The notes beneath the pieces are model-generated. The model made no database searches, had not been told where the DNA came from, and saw only the letters and a program-made list of their open reading frames with translations. A stretch of DNA of 64,000 nt from H2-BAC3 sp045863035. GTDB lineage: Bacteria > Bacteroidota > Ignavibacteria > Ignavibacteriales > Ignavibacteriaceae. Positions 42,401-51,543 of this stretch are shown here, piece after piece. The translations under genes and the position numbers were made by a program. The stretch spans positions 62,001 to 126,000 of the forward strand of contig BTUV01000002.1 in assembly GCA_045863035.1 (NCBI GenBank). Direction: 5' to 3'. How positions within the stretch are numbered: the stretch's first letter is position 1; every line of letters starts with the position of its first letter.

Positions 42401-45152
42401 GATTCATAATTTAGGCATTTCAAAAAACGACTCAGTTTTAGTTGAATTATATTTCTCTGATCAGGATACTACAGGGTTCATCGCTTCGCAAAGAATACCT
42501 GTTTTTGGCAATGTTGATTCGGTAACATTTAATTGGAAACCGTATGCAGGCGGGTTGTTTAACCTTATTGCTAAAATTAATCTTGCACAGCAGATCAGCG
42601 AAATTGATTTGTCCGATAATGAGGCCTCAATTCAAATGGTGGTATTTAATATAAGCAATCCAAGCATACTTTATCCGCTTGATGCAAAAAGATTTACAAC
42701 CGGAACAATCGATTTTGCTTTGTCTGATTATGGATTATATCTTGGCAGAGATTTGGATTATTATATTGAGATAGATACCTCATTATTATTTTCTACTCCA
42801 ATTATCTCTACACCGGCACTTTCAGCTCAGGATGGAATTGTGCATTACAGCGCGCAGTTGCAGCAGGGTGCATATTTCTGGAGAGCCAGAATATTTGACG
42901 GTGAAAATTTTGGCCGATGGACAACTGTTAGAACCTTCTCAATAGCTCCGGAGGCAAAACCTGGTTATGTTCTCAGCAAAGAGCAGCTCCAGCTATTTTC
43001 CAGAGAAAACGTTAACTATATATCTGGCAATCAGTCGTTGGCGCTCAATGTTACACCACTGCCGCCAAGACCACAGATTGACCGGCTTATTAAAGAGTTT
43101 AAGCTGGATTCAACCGTTTCTTTTAATCTTGGTTTGAGCTGTATTGCTTCTGATGGTAAGTATATTTACGTCTCTAATCTCTGGTACTGGATGTTATCAC
43201 TATACGGAGATACAACTGGCAGAACCCGGATTTACAAATTCGGAACCGGAAACGAGGGAACTGTTGAAGGGGAGTATTATGGAATGGTGCCGGATTTTCA
43301 TTACAGGACGGGTGATCAGATGACTTATCATTCAGATGGTTACCTCTACTTCCCGATTGCAACGCCTTATAAAGTGCTTAGGGTGCATCCTGAAACCGGG
43401 CAGACTGATAGCATTGACGTCCCAGCCGGATTTATCGAAAAAACTGCCGGTAAGGTTGAACCTGGCTCATACTATCTGAGCTCAGACAGTCAGTATGTCT
43501 ATAATCTAGCGATTAGAGACAGTCTTAACCGACCACGATATACTCTTAGAGTATTTGACCCTTCAAATAACTGGGAAGTTGTACGCGAACATTTTTATGA
43601 GAATATCAGCAGTTTCCAGGGATTTACAAATTTCTTTGTAGCTGACGGATATTTTTATCCTTATGAGAATTATATATCCGGTTACCTCAGAAGAATCCGG
43701 ATTGATGATGGCTACTTTGAAGAGGAATGGATACCCTGGTTTGTTGAGGATCCTACACAGCATGTAAGATACTACGCCTGGGCGTATGATTTTAAGAATA
43801 ACCATGTTTATGCATCTGTTTACCGTCCTGGCTACCCAAGGATAGGTGAGCTGGCTCGTTATCCTGGCCGTTATCTGGATGCCAATGGTGTAATAGCATC
43901 TCCTGAAATTGGACCGGCAACAAATTGGAAAGAGCTTCGTTACACTATCGAAAATACAAGTTCAACATCTCAGTTCAATCCCTTGCTGGTTGGTTATGAC
44001 AAGGGGACAAGAAATTGGGATACCTTAGCGGTTAATATTCCTACACCGTATAATTTGAGCGGTGTTGATCCCGCGCGCTATTCGTTAATAAAATTGATTG
44101 CTTCAATTACAGATTCGGCCTATACAACGGTAAACCCCCTCTCTTTTTCGGAGTTACAGGTTGAATATACCGGATTACCAGAGCTTCTTTGGAGACGGGA
44201 AACATTTTCATTTTCACCTGATTCACTTTTACAGGGGTTGGATATTCAGATGAAGGCAAAGCTCTATAATTACGGAGAAGCGAAATCAGATACGGTAAAG
44301 CTTAAATTCTATCTGAATGATGAAGATGATCCCTTTTTTATTTTGCCGGCAGTAGTTGAAGCTGATTCAAGTTTTGAAGCTTCAGCCACGATAAATACTT
44401 CACAGGTGATATTTGATCAGACGGTTAAAGCTGCTTTTGAGTATAACGGTCAGGAGTACTACGGATTTAATAATCTTATCAGCAAAAATTTCTTTGTCGC
44501 GAGAGATAGCGTTAATCCCAACTTCAATATTACTATTGACGGTAAAGAAATCATAAACGGAGATATTATCTCTAAACGGCCTGAAATAGTGATTACTCTT
44601 CGGGACAATAGTCCGTTGCCGCTTGATACTACGCTGTTTACTCTGATTTATGATAATATCCCTATGAGTTACTCAAGAGATAAAATTGACTTTTTATATA
44701 CACCCTATCCAAACAGTGAAGCAAAGCTTACCTGGAAGCCCACTCTGACACGAGGCAGACATACATTGGATGTATTGGCCAAAGATGCCTCAGGTAACTT
44801 CTTTGATTCAACCTACCGCAGGACGGTCTTTTTTGTATATGATGTCGATGATATTGATATAATCTATAACTATCCGAATCCATTTAGTTCAGAAACGTAT
44901 TTTACATTTGAGCTTCGCGGTACAAACACTCCCGATGAGATAAAGATAAAAATCTTTACTGTTGCGGGAAGACAAATAAAAGAGTTTCTGATTGACAAGT
45001 CTCAGTATTCTATTAGTTTTAATAAAATTTATTGGGATGGCAGGGATCAGGATGGCGATGAAATAGCTAATGGTATTTACTTTTATAAGCTTATTTCAAA
45101 GTATGGAGATAAGACGAAAGAAGTAATAAAAAAATTAGTAAAAATGAAATAA
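39423..45152 (+). CDS. Secreted C25-family (gingipain-like) cysteine peptidase with type IX sorting domain
   Basis: 1909 aa. Signal peptide to about residue 21, then a gingipain-type propeptide region. The peptidase C25 domain has its catalytic pair visible as H837 in NYYGHGGGYQWDE and C869 in SVTCYTAHFDNQ. Next comes a CARDB-like beta domain (ILSNSNPVLGDSIDIKIKIH), a large central region with repeated YPGR and beta-propeller-like stretches, and a second CARDB-like segment (about residues 1590-1680). The end is a type A T9SS sorting/FlgD-like domain (IIYNYPNPFSSET, IFTVAGRQIKEF, WDGRDQDGDEIANGIYFYK). It should be exported by T9SS and surface-attached. A PorU-type sortase role is the alternative; PorU normally lacks this sorting tail. 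Confidence 0.88.
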   Translation: MNGRLLVLFFLSVLFLKNAFPQYYSVKESNNQSITIEFDFSGKFAVRDTLISGLRFDYIAGEAHSLREIGEPWLPQVFANLAIPIGSNPVFRILNSSEKEFPQKFILPYPDNSSYFGEFDLTKFDEAVYSRNDFFPLQIVKLEDAYTMRYSRILPVSVSPFRYNPVSRVLTFTEKLTVRITYNEPVGQPVEYLQDPMTLSFLESAVANYSVGKRWIGKDLLTASGTQSETWYDPQKEYFKIYLKEKGLYRITYAELLASGFPSGGLDIYSLELFNNGVQIPIEVVSPGDTIFNSGDYIQFAGYPAPSSPHVRSNIYNQSNIYWLSYQEQSRDFFYRYKSSRPTIGDNILIGYIRNDYYEKDSLYERLGYALNDQRDYWYWGRAAGYRRVPTQMFQAQFKPLHNFNMNFPQVRLRVNMHGMTESSCLYSHNIKIVWNDKELGRAKWSGQEAYTYDRYFVISPDSFNVYPSGNYLQVIADGLVCHPDSSDEIRVNWFEISYYSDNRVNGNSYTLNNASSQTGNNIYRIWQWEDTEMKVFSPSQKVIINDPQFLNDADKTVLFDDSATTVQDYFLAGHHVFLNVDSIIKDKSSDLKAVTNAADYLIITHPDFLPIAERLKSIRQANFPDLNIPNPRIAIVDILEIYDEFSAGFLDPSAIQKFIKYVFENWARPAASHVVLVGDMSFDYRKLRPSSRKNYIPSMPHHSYTYGQAASDNLFVSVAGTDVIPDLTIGRLSMETLAEGTILLDKLEAYPNDPGKKWKETVMFMASGLSNEDENRYGFNDASVYLYNQYIKTGGYDASRIFAYPNRPEHMIYKGGTVEIRSSFNTGAVIANYYGHGGGYQWDETFLNDDIYLLQNGGRLPVVISVTCYTAHFDNQDVFGEQFNKVPGKGSIAFFGSSGLTHWDIGKFINNLFFREVFTNKNYSLGKSIMYSKAQTPPVGYYANQIALLTLLGDPVLQMALPTDTDFAVKPSDIILSNSNPVLGDSIDIKIKIHNLGISKNDSVLVELYFSDQDTTGFIASQRIPVFGNVDSVTFNWKPYAGGLFNLIAKINLAQQISEIDLSDNEASIQMVVFNISNPSILYPLDAKRFTTGTIDFALSDYGLYLGRDLDYYIEIDTSLLFSTPIISTPALSAQDGIVHYSAQLQQGAYFWRARIFDGENFGRWTTVRTFSIAPEAKPGYVLSKEQLQLFSRENVNYISGNQSLALNVTPLPPRPQIDRLIKEFKLDSTVSFNLGLSCIASDGKYIYVSNLWYWMLSLYGDTTGRTRIYKFGTGNEGTVEGEYYGMVPDFHYRTGDQMTYHSDGYLYFPIATPYKVLRVHPETGQTDSIDVPAGFIEKTAGKVEPGSYYLSSDSQYVYNLAIRDSLNRPRYTLRVFDPSNNWEVVREHFYENISSFQGFTNFFVADGYFYPYENYISGYLRRIRIDDGYFEEEWIPWFVEDPTQHVRYYAWAYDFKNNHVYASVYRPGYPRIGELARYPGRYLDANGVIASPEIGPATNWKELRYTIENTSSTSQFNPLLVGYDKGTRNWDTLAVNIPTPYNLSGVDPARYSLIKLIASITDSAYTTVNPLSFSELQVEYTGLPELLWRRETFSFSPDSLLQGLDIQMKAKLYNYGEAKSDTVKLKFYLNDEDDPFFILPAVVEADSSFEASATINTSQVIFDQTVKAAFEYNGQEYYGFNNLISKNFFVARDSVNPNFNITIDGKEIINGDIISKRPEIVITLRDNSPLPLDTTLFTLIYDNIPMSYSRDKIDFLYTPYPNSEAKLTWKPTLTRGRHTLDVLAKDASGNFFDSTYRRTVFFVYDVDDIDIIYNYPNPFSSETYFTFELRGTNTPDEIKIKIFTVAGRQIKEFLIDKSQYSISFNKIYWDGRDQDGDEIANGIYFYKLISKYGDKTKEVIKKLVKMK

Positions 45153-45153
45153 A

Positions 45154-45188
45154 AGAAAAGGGCACCTCATCGGTGCCCTTTTTTTATT
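45154..45188. terminator. Bidirectional intrinsic terminator
   Basis: GGGCACC (45160-45166) pairs with GGTGCCC (45172-45178) around the loop TCATC, with an A-rich tract before and TTTTTTTATT after. It serves both the C25 peptidase gene (plus) and the RND pump gene, whose stop lies at 45184 on the minus strand. Confidence 0.92.
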
Positions 45189-48100
45189 CGCCGGTGAGTT
45201 TTTGGATTTTTGCATGGAGCTTATTAATAAATCCATCCATAACCTGGTAAACAAGGGGAACAATAATCAATGTTAATAAGAGGGAACTGGTAAGTCCTCC
45301 TATCAGCGCCCAAGCCAAGCCGGATTTCCATTCAGCGCCCTCGGAAGCTGAAAGCGCAATAGGCATCATACCAAAAATCATTGTGAGTGTTGTCATCATG
45401 ATAGGTCGCAGGCGCATTTTACCGGCATCAATAATGGCCTCATAAAGCACCAACCCTTTTTCCCTCATTGCATTTGTACGATCAACCAGGAGAATTGCAT
45501 TTTTACCGACCAGCCCTACAAGCATGATTATCCCGAGTATTGAAAAAATGCTTAATGCCATATTTGTAAGCGCAAGCGCGAGCAATGCACCAATGATGGC
45601 CAAGGGTACTGAAAATAAAACTACGAAAGGATAGAAGAATGAGTCATATAGAGCAACCATTATTAAATATGTAAATACAATGGCTGCTAAGAAGGCAAGT
45701 CCCAGACTGAGGAAAGACTCCTTTTGATGTTTAACATCCCCCAGAAAAGTAATATTGATTCCTTGGGGTAGTGAAAGAGCTGCGACAGATGATTCTATTT
45801 CCTGCGAGATGGTACCACTGGGTCTTCCTACTGCCTGAGAAAAAAGCAGAACGGAGCTGTTTCTATTCTGCCTCTGTAGTTTAGTCGGACCTGTTGAGCG
45901 AATAATTGATGCAAACTGACCCAGTTCAATTTTCTGTCCTTTACGATTAATAAAATGTATCACAGATAAATCTTCTATTGAGTTTCTGTCATACGAATCT
46001 AATCTGATTCTAATGGTATATTCTGTATTTCCATCCCTGAATTTCGACTGATCATCGCCGGTGAGCGCAATTCTGATTGCTGCGCCAACTTCAGCAATGC
46101 TTAATCCGAACTGATTGAGTTTTTCACGGTCAATGATAATACGGGTTTCTGGATTTCCTGATTCTGAACCTAATCTTACATCTGCAGTACCCGGAACAAG
46201 TGTAACTGCTTCTTTAATCATTTCAGCGGCAACTCTTACGGAGTCTCCATTAGTACCGCTGATAGCCATTTGAATAGGGGTCCAGTCTGCTATACCAAAG
46301 AGACCGATTGGGTTCATTCTAAACTTTATTCCGGGAACTTTTACCAGCAGCGATTTTATTTCATTCATCACCTCCTGTGTATTTTTTGACCTGTCCCATT
46401 TATCAACCAATGTTACGTTGATTTCGGATACATTATTCTGAGTGAAGCCAATTAGCCCCTCGTTTGATGCACCAACGGTTATATATGTTGATTGTACTTC
46501 AGGCAGTACGTTTATCAGTCTTTCAACTGTATCAGAGATTCTGTTAGTTTCTAAAAGCTTAGAACCGGGGGGGAGCTCGACTGTAATGGCAAACTGTCCT
46601 CTGTCTGCAACCGCGAGAAATTCAGAACCAATAAATCCGAGAGGTATGAGAGACAATGACATGAAAAAAATTACAATAGTAAAGATGAACACTTTTGATT
46701 TATTTGCAAGACTCCACTTCAGGAGCTTTATATATCGTTCCGTAAATGTATGGAAGGATTTTTCGAACCAGAGCGCCACACGTCCTGCCAACGAGTCTTT
46801 TGTCAGGCGTTCAAGTTTACCAAAACGTGATGCAAGCATGGGTGTGATGGTGAAGGATACAAACAGACTCATAAGAGTTGAAAATACAACCACCAGTGAA
46901 AACTGTCTCATGATATTGCCAATCACGCCGCTTACTAAACCAAGCGGAAGAAACACTGCTATATCAACCATCGTAATGGCAAGAGCAGCGAAACCTATTT
47001 CGTTTCTTCCGAGTAGTGCCGCCGTGCGCTTTGGCTCTCCGTTTTCCAGATGGTGATAGATATTTTCAAGCACAACTATTGAATCATCAACCAGAATCCC
47101 CACTACCAGTGAAAGCCCCAGCAGAGTCATTAAATTGAGCGTAAAGCCAAAAGTGTACATTGCGATAAATGTTGAAATAAGAGAGGCCGGTATTGCAATA
47201 AGGATAATGATTGAGTTTCTGATGCTATGAAGGAAAAGCAGCATTACCAGAGCGACTAAAAACACAGCAATTGCAAGATCAAATTTAACAGCATTAGCAG
47301 CATTCACGGTGAACAAAGAGCCGTCCTGAGCAATCTTGAAATTGATTTTTTCATTTTTGTAGAGCGACTCAAGTTCTGTTAACTGCTTCTTTACGAGATC
47401 TGCTACTTCAACTGAATTGGCATCTGTCTGTTTAGAGACATTTAGTCCGATCATTGCTTTGCCATTAAGCCGGGTGATATTTTTTAGATCCTCAATACCA
47501 TCCTCAATTTCTGCCAGGTCTTCAAGGTAAATGGTCCCGCCGGTGCGCGAGACTGCTATGGGGAGTTTTCTTATTTGTTCAATTGATTCAAATTTACCTG
47601 CAATTCTTACAACAAACTGCATATCGCTGTCTTTAATGGTACCGGTAGGGAAGTCCAGATTACCACCTCTTATTATCTGTGCCACCAGCGTAGATGGAAT
47701 GTTGAGTGAATTCAGTTTATTCTGGTTCAGATTGATTTTTATTTCGCGTTTTTCACCACCCACGAGTACAATCTGCCCCACTCCCGGAATTTTTGAAATC
47801 TGCGGCTTAATCTGATCTTCGATAAAAGTATAAAACTCCTTTGGCTCCATATTTCCGGTTACACCAATTCTCAGAACCGGAATCTCATCCAGTGCAATTT
47901 TTGAAACAGTCGGGCTTTTAGCTCCTTCCGGCAATTGAAATGAAATTTCTCCGACTTTACGTATTGCATCCTGAAGAGAAATATCAACCTCGGCAGAATT
48001 GAGGAGTTCTAACACAACAAAGGAAAGTCCTTCCTGCGATGTAGAACGAATTTCCGATACTTTGTCCATGCCTGAAAGTGCATCCTCAATAACTTTTGAC

Positions 48101-48288
48101 ACACCATTCTCAACTTCATTTGGTGAAGCTCCGGGATAGATAGTCATTACGGTTATCACCGGAGGGCTGACTTTGGGGATTAGCTCATATTTTAATTGAG
48201 TATAACTAAAAATACCCAGCAAGGTAAGTGATAAAAAAATTACAATGATTAATGATGGACGCTTTATTGAAAGTTCAGTAATAGTCAT
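45184..48288 (-). CDS. RND multidrug efflux pump inner-membrane transporter (HAE1/AcrB type)
   Basis: 1034 aa, standard length for AcrB-like pumps. Twelve membrane helices with two large periplasmic loops are evident. The proton-relay Asp pair is in VGILVDDSIVVLENIYHHLE (fourth helix). The N-terminus ITELSIKRPSLIIVIFLSLT and YPGASPNEVE, and the late GLVGKNAILLVDRTN, are HAE1-type signatures. It forms a tripartite system with the two genes encoded upstream on the same strand. Substrates (drugs, bile-like compounds, lipids) cannot be predicted. Confidence 0.95.
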   Translation of the reverse strand: MTITELSIKRPSLIIVIFLSLTLLGIFSYTQLKYELIPKVSPPVITVMTIYPGASPNEVENGVSKVIEDALSGMDKVSEIRSTSQEGLSFVVLELLNSAEVDISLQDAIRKVGEISFQLPEGAKSPTVSKIALDEIPVLRIGVTGNMEPKEFYTFIEDQIKPQISKIPGVGQIVLVGGEKREIKINLNQNKLNSLNIPSTLVAQIIRGGNLDFPTGTIKDSDMQFVVRIAGKFESIEQIRKLPIAVSRTGGTIYLEDLAEIEDGIEDLKNITRLNGKAMIGLNVSKQTDANSVEVADLVKKQLTELESLYKNEKINFKIAQDGSLFTVNAANAVKFDLAIAVFLVALVMLLFLHSIRNSIIILIAIPASLISTFIAMYTFGFTLNLMTLLGLSLVVGILVDDSIVVLENIYHHLENGEPKRTAALLGRNEIGFAALAITMVDIAVFLPLGLVSGVIGNIMRQFSLVVVFSTLMSLFVSFTITPMLASRFGKLERLTKDSLAGRVALWFEKSFHTFTERYIKLLKWSLANKSKVFIFTIVIFFMSLSLIPLGFIGSEFLAVADRGQFAITVELPPGSKLLETNRISDTVERLINVLPEVQSTYITVGASNEGLIGFTQNNVSEINVTLVDKWDRSKNTQEVMNEIKSLLVKVPGIKFRMNPIGLFGIADWTPIQMAISGTNGDSVRVAAEMIKEAVTLVPGTADVRLGSESGNPETRIIIDREKLNQFGLSIAEVGAAIRIALTGDDQSKFRDGNTEYTIRIRLDSYDRNSIEDLSVIHFINRKGQKIELGQFASIIRSTGPTKLQRQNRNSSVLLFSQAVGRPSGTISQEIESSVAALSLPQGINITFLGDVKHQKESFLSLGLAFLAAIVFTYLIMVALYDSFFYPFVVLFSVPLAIIGALLALALTNMALSIFSILGIIMLVGLVGKNAILLVDRTNAMREKGLVLYEAIIDAGKMRLRPIMMTTLTMIFGMMPIALSASEGAEWKSGLAWALIGGLTSSLLLTLIIVPLVYQVMDGFINKLHAKIQKLTGE

Positions 48289-48299
48289 TGCATATCTTT

Positions 48300-49361
48300 C
48301 TATTCAACTATTTCCACAGTAGTTTCGTCTTTCAGCAGATTCTGCCCTGATGTGACGACTAAATCACCGGATGAAATTCCGGAAATCACTTCGATTGAAG
48401 TTCCGGATTCCATCCCGGTTATTATTTTAGTAAGATATGCTCGGCCATTACGGACAATATATATCCTCGACTCCTTTTTCCCTTCTAACAGTGCCTTGCG
48501 GGGGATTAGCAGTGCTTCTTTCTCTTCTCCCGCGAATAAGCTTACGCGGGCAAACATACCGGCTTTAAGCCGGTGGTTGTTATTCTGAATAAGGATTTCT
48601 ACAGGGTAGGTATGTGCATCATCCCCTTTAACACTGACCGATACCACCGTACCGCTAAACTTCTGATCAAGATATACATCGGTTTCTATTTCTGCTCTGT
48701 CACCTTTTTTTAACAGGAAAGCAAGTTTTTCAGGTACCTGAACTTTTACTTTAAGGCGGCTAATGTCGGATATATTAGCAATAAATGAGGGAGCCGGAGG
48801 TCCCTGCAGAGTAAAACCGACATCAATATTTTTAACAGTAACAAACCCTGAAACAGGAGAAGTAATTTTAGTATCCTGATACTGCCTTCGGGTAACTTTG
48901 AGCGCAGTCTCTGCCTGCGAAAGTCCGGTTTTCGCTGCCTCGTATTGCGATTCTGTTATGGAATTCGTCTTAAACAGATTTTCTGCTCTCTCAAAATCTT
49001 TCAGCATTTTCTCATAGAGCACCTTTGCGTTTTCATAAGCTGCCAGTCTTAGTTCGTCATCAACCTGCGCCAGTATTTGACCTTTGGAAACAAAATCGCC
49101 GGCTGCAAAATTTACTGAAATCACTCTTCCGCTCGTTTCAGATATCAGGTTGATGTCATTGTAGGGTATTGTTGTCCCGGTCAGCTTTACCTCAGCAGAA
49201 ATTATTTCTTTAACTGCTTTGGTGACGGAGACATAATAGGTATCTGTTTTCCATCCGCCGGACTGATCCTCTGTTTTTGAACGGTTATACAATAATATTG
49301 CGACTATACTGCAGAGAATCACGATAAACCCGGTCAGTAATGAAATTTTTGCTTTTGACAT
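48300..49361 (-). CDS. RND efflux periplasmic adaptor (MFP/HlyD family)
   Basis: 353 aa. One N-terminal membrane anchor (about residues 8-25) is followed by the half lipoyl motif SETSGRVISVNFAAGDFVSKGQILAQVD, an alpha-hairpin (ENAKVLYEKMLKDFERAENL to ESQYEAAKTGLSQAETALK), the second half TSPVSGFVTVKNIDVG, and beta-barrel and membrane-proximal domains. It bridges the RND pump and the TolC-like channel. Eleven bp separate it from the pump gene. Confidence 0.94.
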   Translation of the reverse strand: MSKAKISLLTGFIVILCSIVAILLYNRSKTEDQSGGWKTDTYYVSVTKAVKEIISAEVKLTGTTIPYNDINLISETSGRVISVNFAAGDFVSKGQILAQVDDELRLAAYENAKVLYEKMLKDFERAENLFKTNSITESQYEAAKTGLSQAETALKVTRRQYQDTKITSPVSGFVTVKNIDVGFTLQGPPAPSFIANISDISRLKVKVQVPEKLAFLLKKGDRAEIETDVYLDQKFSGTVVSVSVKGDDAHTYPVEILIQNNNHRLKAGMFARVSLFAGEEKEALLIPRKALLEGKKESRIYIVRNGRAYLTKIITGMESGTSIEVISGISSGDLVVTSGQNLLKDETTVEIVE

Positions 49362-49380
49362 AGTGTGTTGACCCTCAGTT

Positions 49381-50700
49381 TTATTTACCTGCCGCCTTCA
49401 TAAGACGGGCAGTGGATAATTTGTAATCAATAATTGAATTCGTGTAGTTTACTTTTGCCTGAATTAAAAAACTTTCAGCATCAATCAGGTCGGAACTCAT
49501 GGACATACCCTCACGAAATTTAGCTTCGGTAAGCAGTAGATTTTCTTTTGCTTGTTCAAGCCCCAGTTTTGCCACCTGATATTTTTCGTTTGCAAGCTTT
49601 ATTTGCAGGTGGTGCTGAATAATTTCAAGTCTCACCGCATCCTTCATTGCTGAGAATGATTCCTCAGCAAGGTGTACGTTTGCAACTGCCTGTTCGGTAA
49701 CATAAGCAGGTGCTAACCAGTTCCAAAGATCATAACTCAGCACTACGCTTATATCCCATGCATCCTGAAATTTATTTTCAGGTGGAAAGTATCTTTGGTT
49801 TGGCTTTGCGTACATATAATTACCTGAAAGAAAGAGCTGCGGGTACCAACCGGATTGCGCGAGAACTTTTTGCTCTTTCGCGGCAAATATTTTAAGCTGA
49901 TGAGCTTTTAAATCATTTCTTTCGGAGTAAGCATACTGCACTAATTCATCAAGATTGAAGGAATCAGAATCAATTTCGTTAATTTCAGTTACCGGAACGA
50001 TATTCATATCCTTTTCTAATCCCAGAAGCGTGCCAAGATAGGTATTCGCAATTGCCTGAGCATCATTAACCTCAAACAGACGGTATTTTATATCAGACTG
50101 CTGTACCTGTATTTTAAGTAAATCATTTTTTGTAAGCATTCCCTGGCTAAAAAGATTTTCTGCATCCTTAACTCTTGAGGTTATATTCAGTAACGCTTCT
50201 TCAAGAACATTTTTCATTAGTCCGGCTTTATAAAGGTTCCAGTATGCAGTCTGAATCTGAAGTTTGGTATTCTGAACTTCCATCTGATATTCAAACCCTG
50301 CTGAAAGATTCATAAACCTTGCTGCATCAATTCCGCTGGAGATTTTATTGCCGGTGTAAAGCGGCTGCATCACTGAAAGTTTTACTGCATAATTATCAGG
50401 TTGTGATGGATTGAGCGAAAAATTACCGAATGGAGTCGGGATTACGAATGGCTTAATTTCGCTCATCCGGGTATAAGAGGCCTGCAGTTTTAATGAAGGC
50501 AGTGAAAACGTTTCTGACTCTTTATATTTTGCTTCCGCGATAACGGTTTTATAAGAGAGACTTTTCAGTACCTTGTTATTTTTCAGCCCTGTCTCAATTG
50601 CATCAGTTTCGGTTAGTGAAAGTGTTCCCTGAGCATAACTGGTCTGCAGTATGGTAAATATGGTTAGAAAAAGGATATATAAAATTATTTTGTGTCTCAA
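49381..50700 (-). CDS. TolC-family outer-membrane efflux protein
   Basis: 439 aa with a signal peptide ending near residue 23 (TSYAQG) and the duplicated outer-membrane-factor layout. The first repeat begins LSLTETDAIETGLKNNKVLK with SLKLQASYTRMSE; the second half has LVQYAYSERNDLKAHQLKI and YPQLFLSGNYMYAKPN. It forms the exit duct for the RND pump. Its ATG overlaps the stop of the TetR gene (ATGA), so the repressor and pump are on one transcript. Confidence 0.93.
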   Translation of the reverse strand: MRHKIILYILFLTIFTILQTSYAQGTLSLTETDAIETGLKNNKVLKSLSYKTVIAEAKYKESETFSLPSLKLQASYTRMSEIKPFVIPTPFGNFSLNPSQPDNYAVKLSVMQPLYTGNKISSGIDAARFMNLSAGFEYQMEVQNTKLQIQTAYWNLYKAGLMKNVLEEALLNITSRVKDAENLFSQGMLTKNDLLKIQVQQSDIKYRLFEVNDAQAIANTYLGTLLGLEKDMNIVPVTEINEIDSDSFNLDELVQYAYSERNDLKAHQLKIFAAKEQKVLAQSGWYPQLFLSGNYMYAKPNQRYFPPENKFQDAWDISVVLSYDLWNWLAPAYVTEQAVANVHLAEESFSAMKDAVRLEIIQHHLQIKLANEKYQVAKLGLEQAKENLLLTEAKFREGMSMSSDLIDAESFLIQAKVNYTNSIIDYKLSTARLMKAAGK

Positions 50701-51359
50701 AATATTTCCTTTCCATTGCGATTTGAAATTGATAAAAATTCTTTTCTTGATGATTCTGTAAGAATTCCCTCAAAGAGAATGGCAGTGATGTTGGCATAAA
50801 TCTGGTCAGCCGAGAGAGGGGATAGAGAGAGAAATGATGGATCAATCAGCTCCCGAACGGCGCTGATATATATGTGTACAACAATTTCAGTATTTATATC
50901 TTTTCTGAAGACGCCCCGCTTGACGCCTTCCTGAATTAGTTCAGTGAACTTATTTAACCCCCTTTCTCTCTGGAATTCCTTAATTTCCAGATATACGCCC
51001 GGATAATGCTGTTTCAGTTCTTCAATAAGCGGTCCTTTCATCCTCGAGCTGCTTTTCCCCAGGAATTCAAGCAAAAGATGCAGCTTTTTCAGAAAGGGCA
51101 AATCCTCATTTTGAAGCAGATGATCAACATGAGTTTCAATCGCCCGCTTTGTCTGATTGAGAATTGCGTGGATAATCTCTTCTTTGTTTTTGAAATGTTT
51201 ATTGAGAGTCTTTTTGCTGATCGAAAGCCCTGAAGCGATTTCACTCATTGTAACCCGGGTGAACCCAAACCGGGTAAAAAGCGATTCTGCCAGAACGATA
51301 ATTTTACCGGTGGTTTCTGATTCAGGATTTTCAGCAGTTTGTAAGTCCATGATTGCCAT
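50697..51359 (-). CDS. TetR/AcrR-family transcriptional regulator of the RND operon
   Basis: 220 aa. The N-terminal helix-turn-helix is at about residues 20-65 (IIVLAESLFTRFGFTRVTMS, then EIASGLSISKKTLNKHFKNK), followed by an all-helical ligand domain. As the first gene of the operon it probably represses its own transcript and is released by a pump substrate. An in-frame ATG three codons in (51350) is an alternative start. The 184-bp gap to the divergent glmS gene should carry both promoters; I could not identify an operator palindrome with confidence. Confidence 0.92.
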   Translation of the reverse strand: MAIMDLQTAENPESETTGKIIVLAESLFTRFGFTRVTMSEIASGLSISKKTLNKHFKNKEEIIHAILNQTKRAIETHVDHLLQNEDLPFLKKLHLLLEFLGKSSSRMKGPLIEELKQHYPGVYLEIKEFQRERGLNKFTELIQEGVKRGVFRKDINTEIVVHIYISAVRELIDPSFLSLSPLSADQIYANITAILFEGILTESSRKEFLSISNRNGKEIF

Positions 51360-51543
51360 ATAATAGGAAACGAAAAACGTTTATTTAGTTTCCCAAAATT
51401 ACATTCTTTTACATTTTACCAAAAGAGAATTTTAACGAAATTCAGGTTTAAAATAATTTCTTCACTGATGCGGTACTGACAGTTCAAGTTACTTCATCCG
51501 TTCATGAAAAATATTTAACTTTAAAATTTGCTAAGAGGAAATA

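Noticed and set aside
46442..47056. 204-codon plus-strand frame inside the RND pump gene
   Set aside because: Antisense shadow of a strongly conserved gene; composition mirrors the opposite strand.
51360..51543. glmS ribozyme upstream of glmS
   Set aside because: The gap is short, AT-rich and lacks the ribozyme core; such ribozymes are mainly in Gram-positive bacteria.
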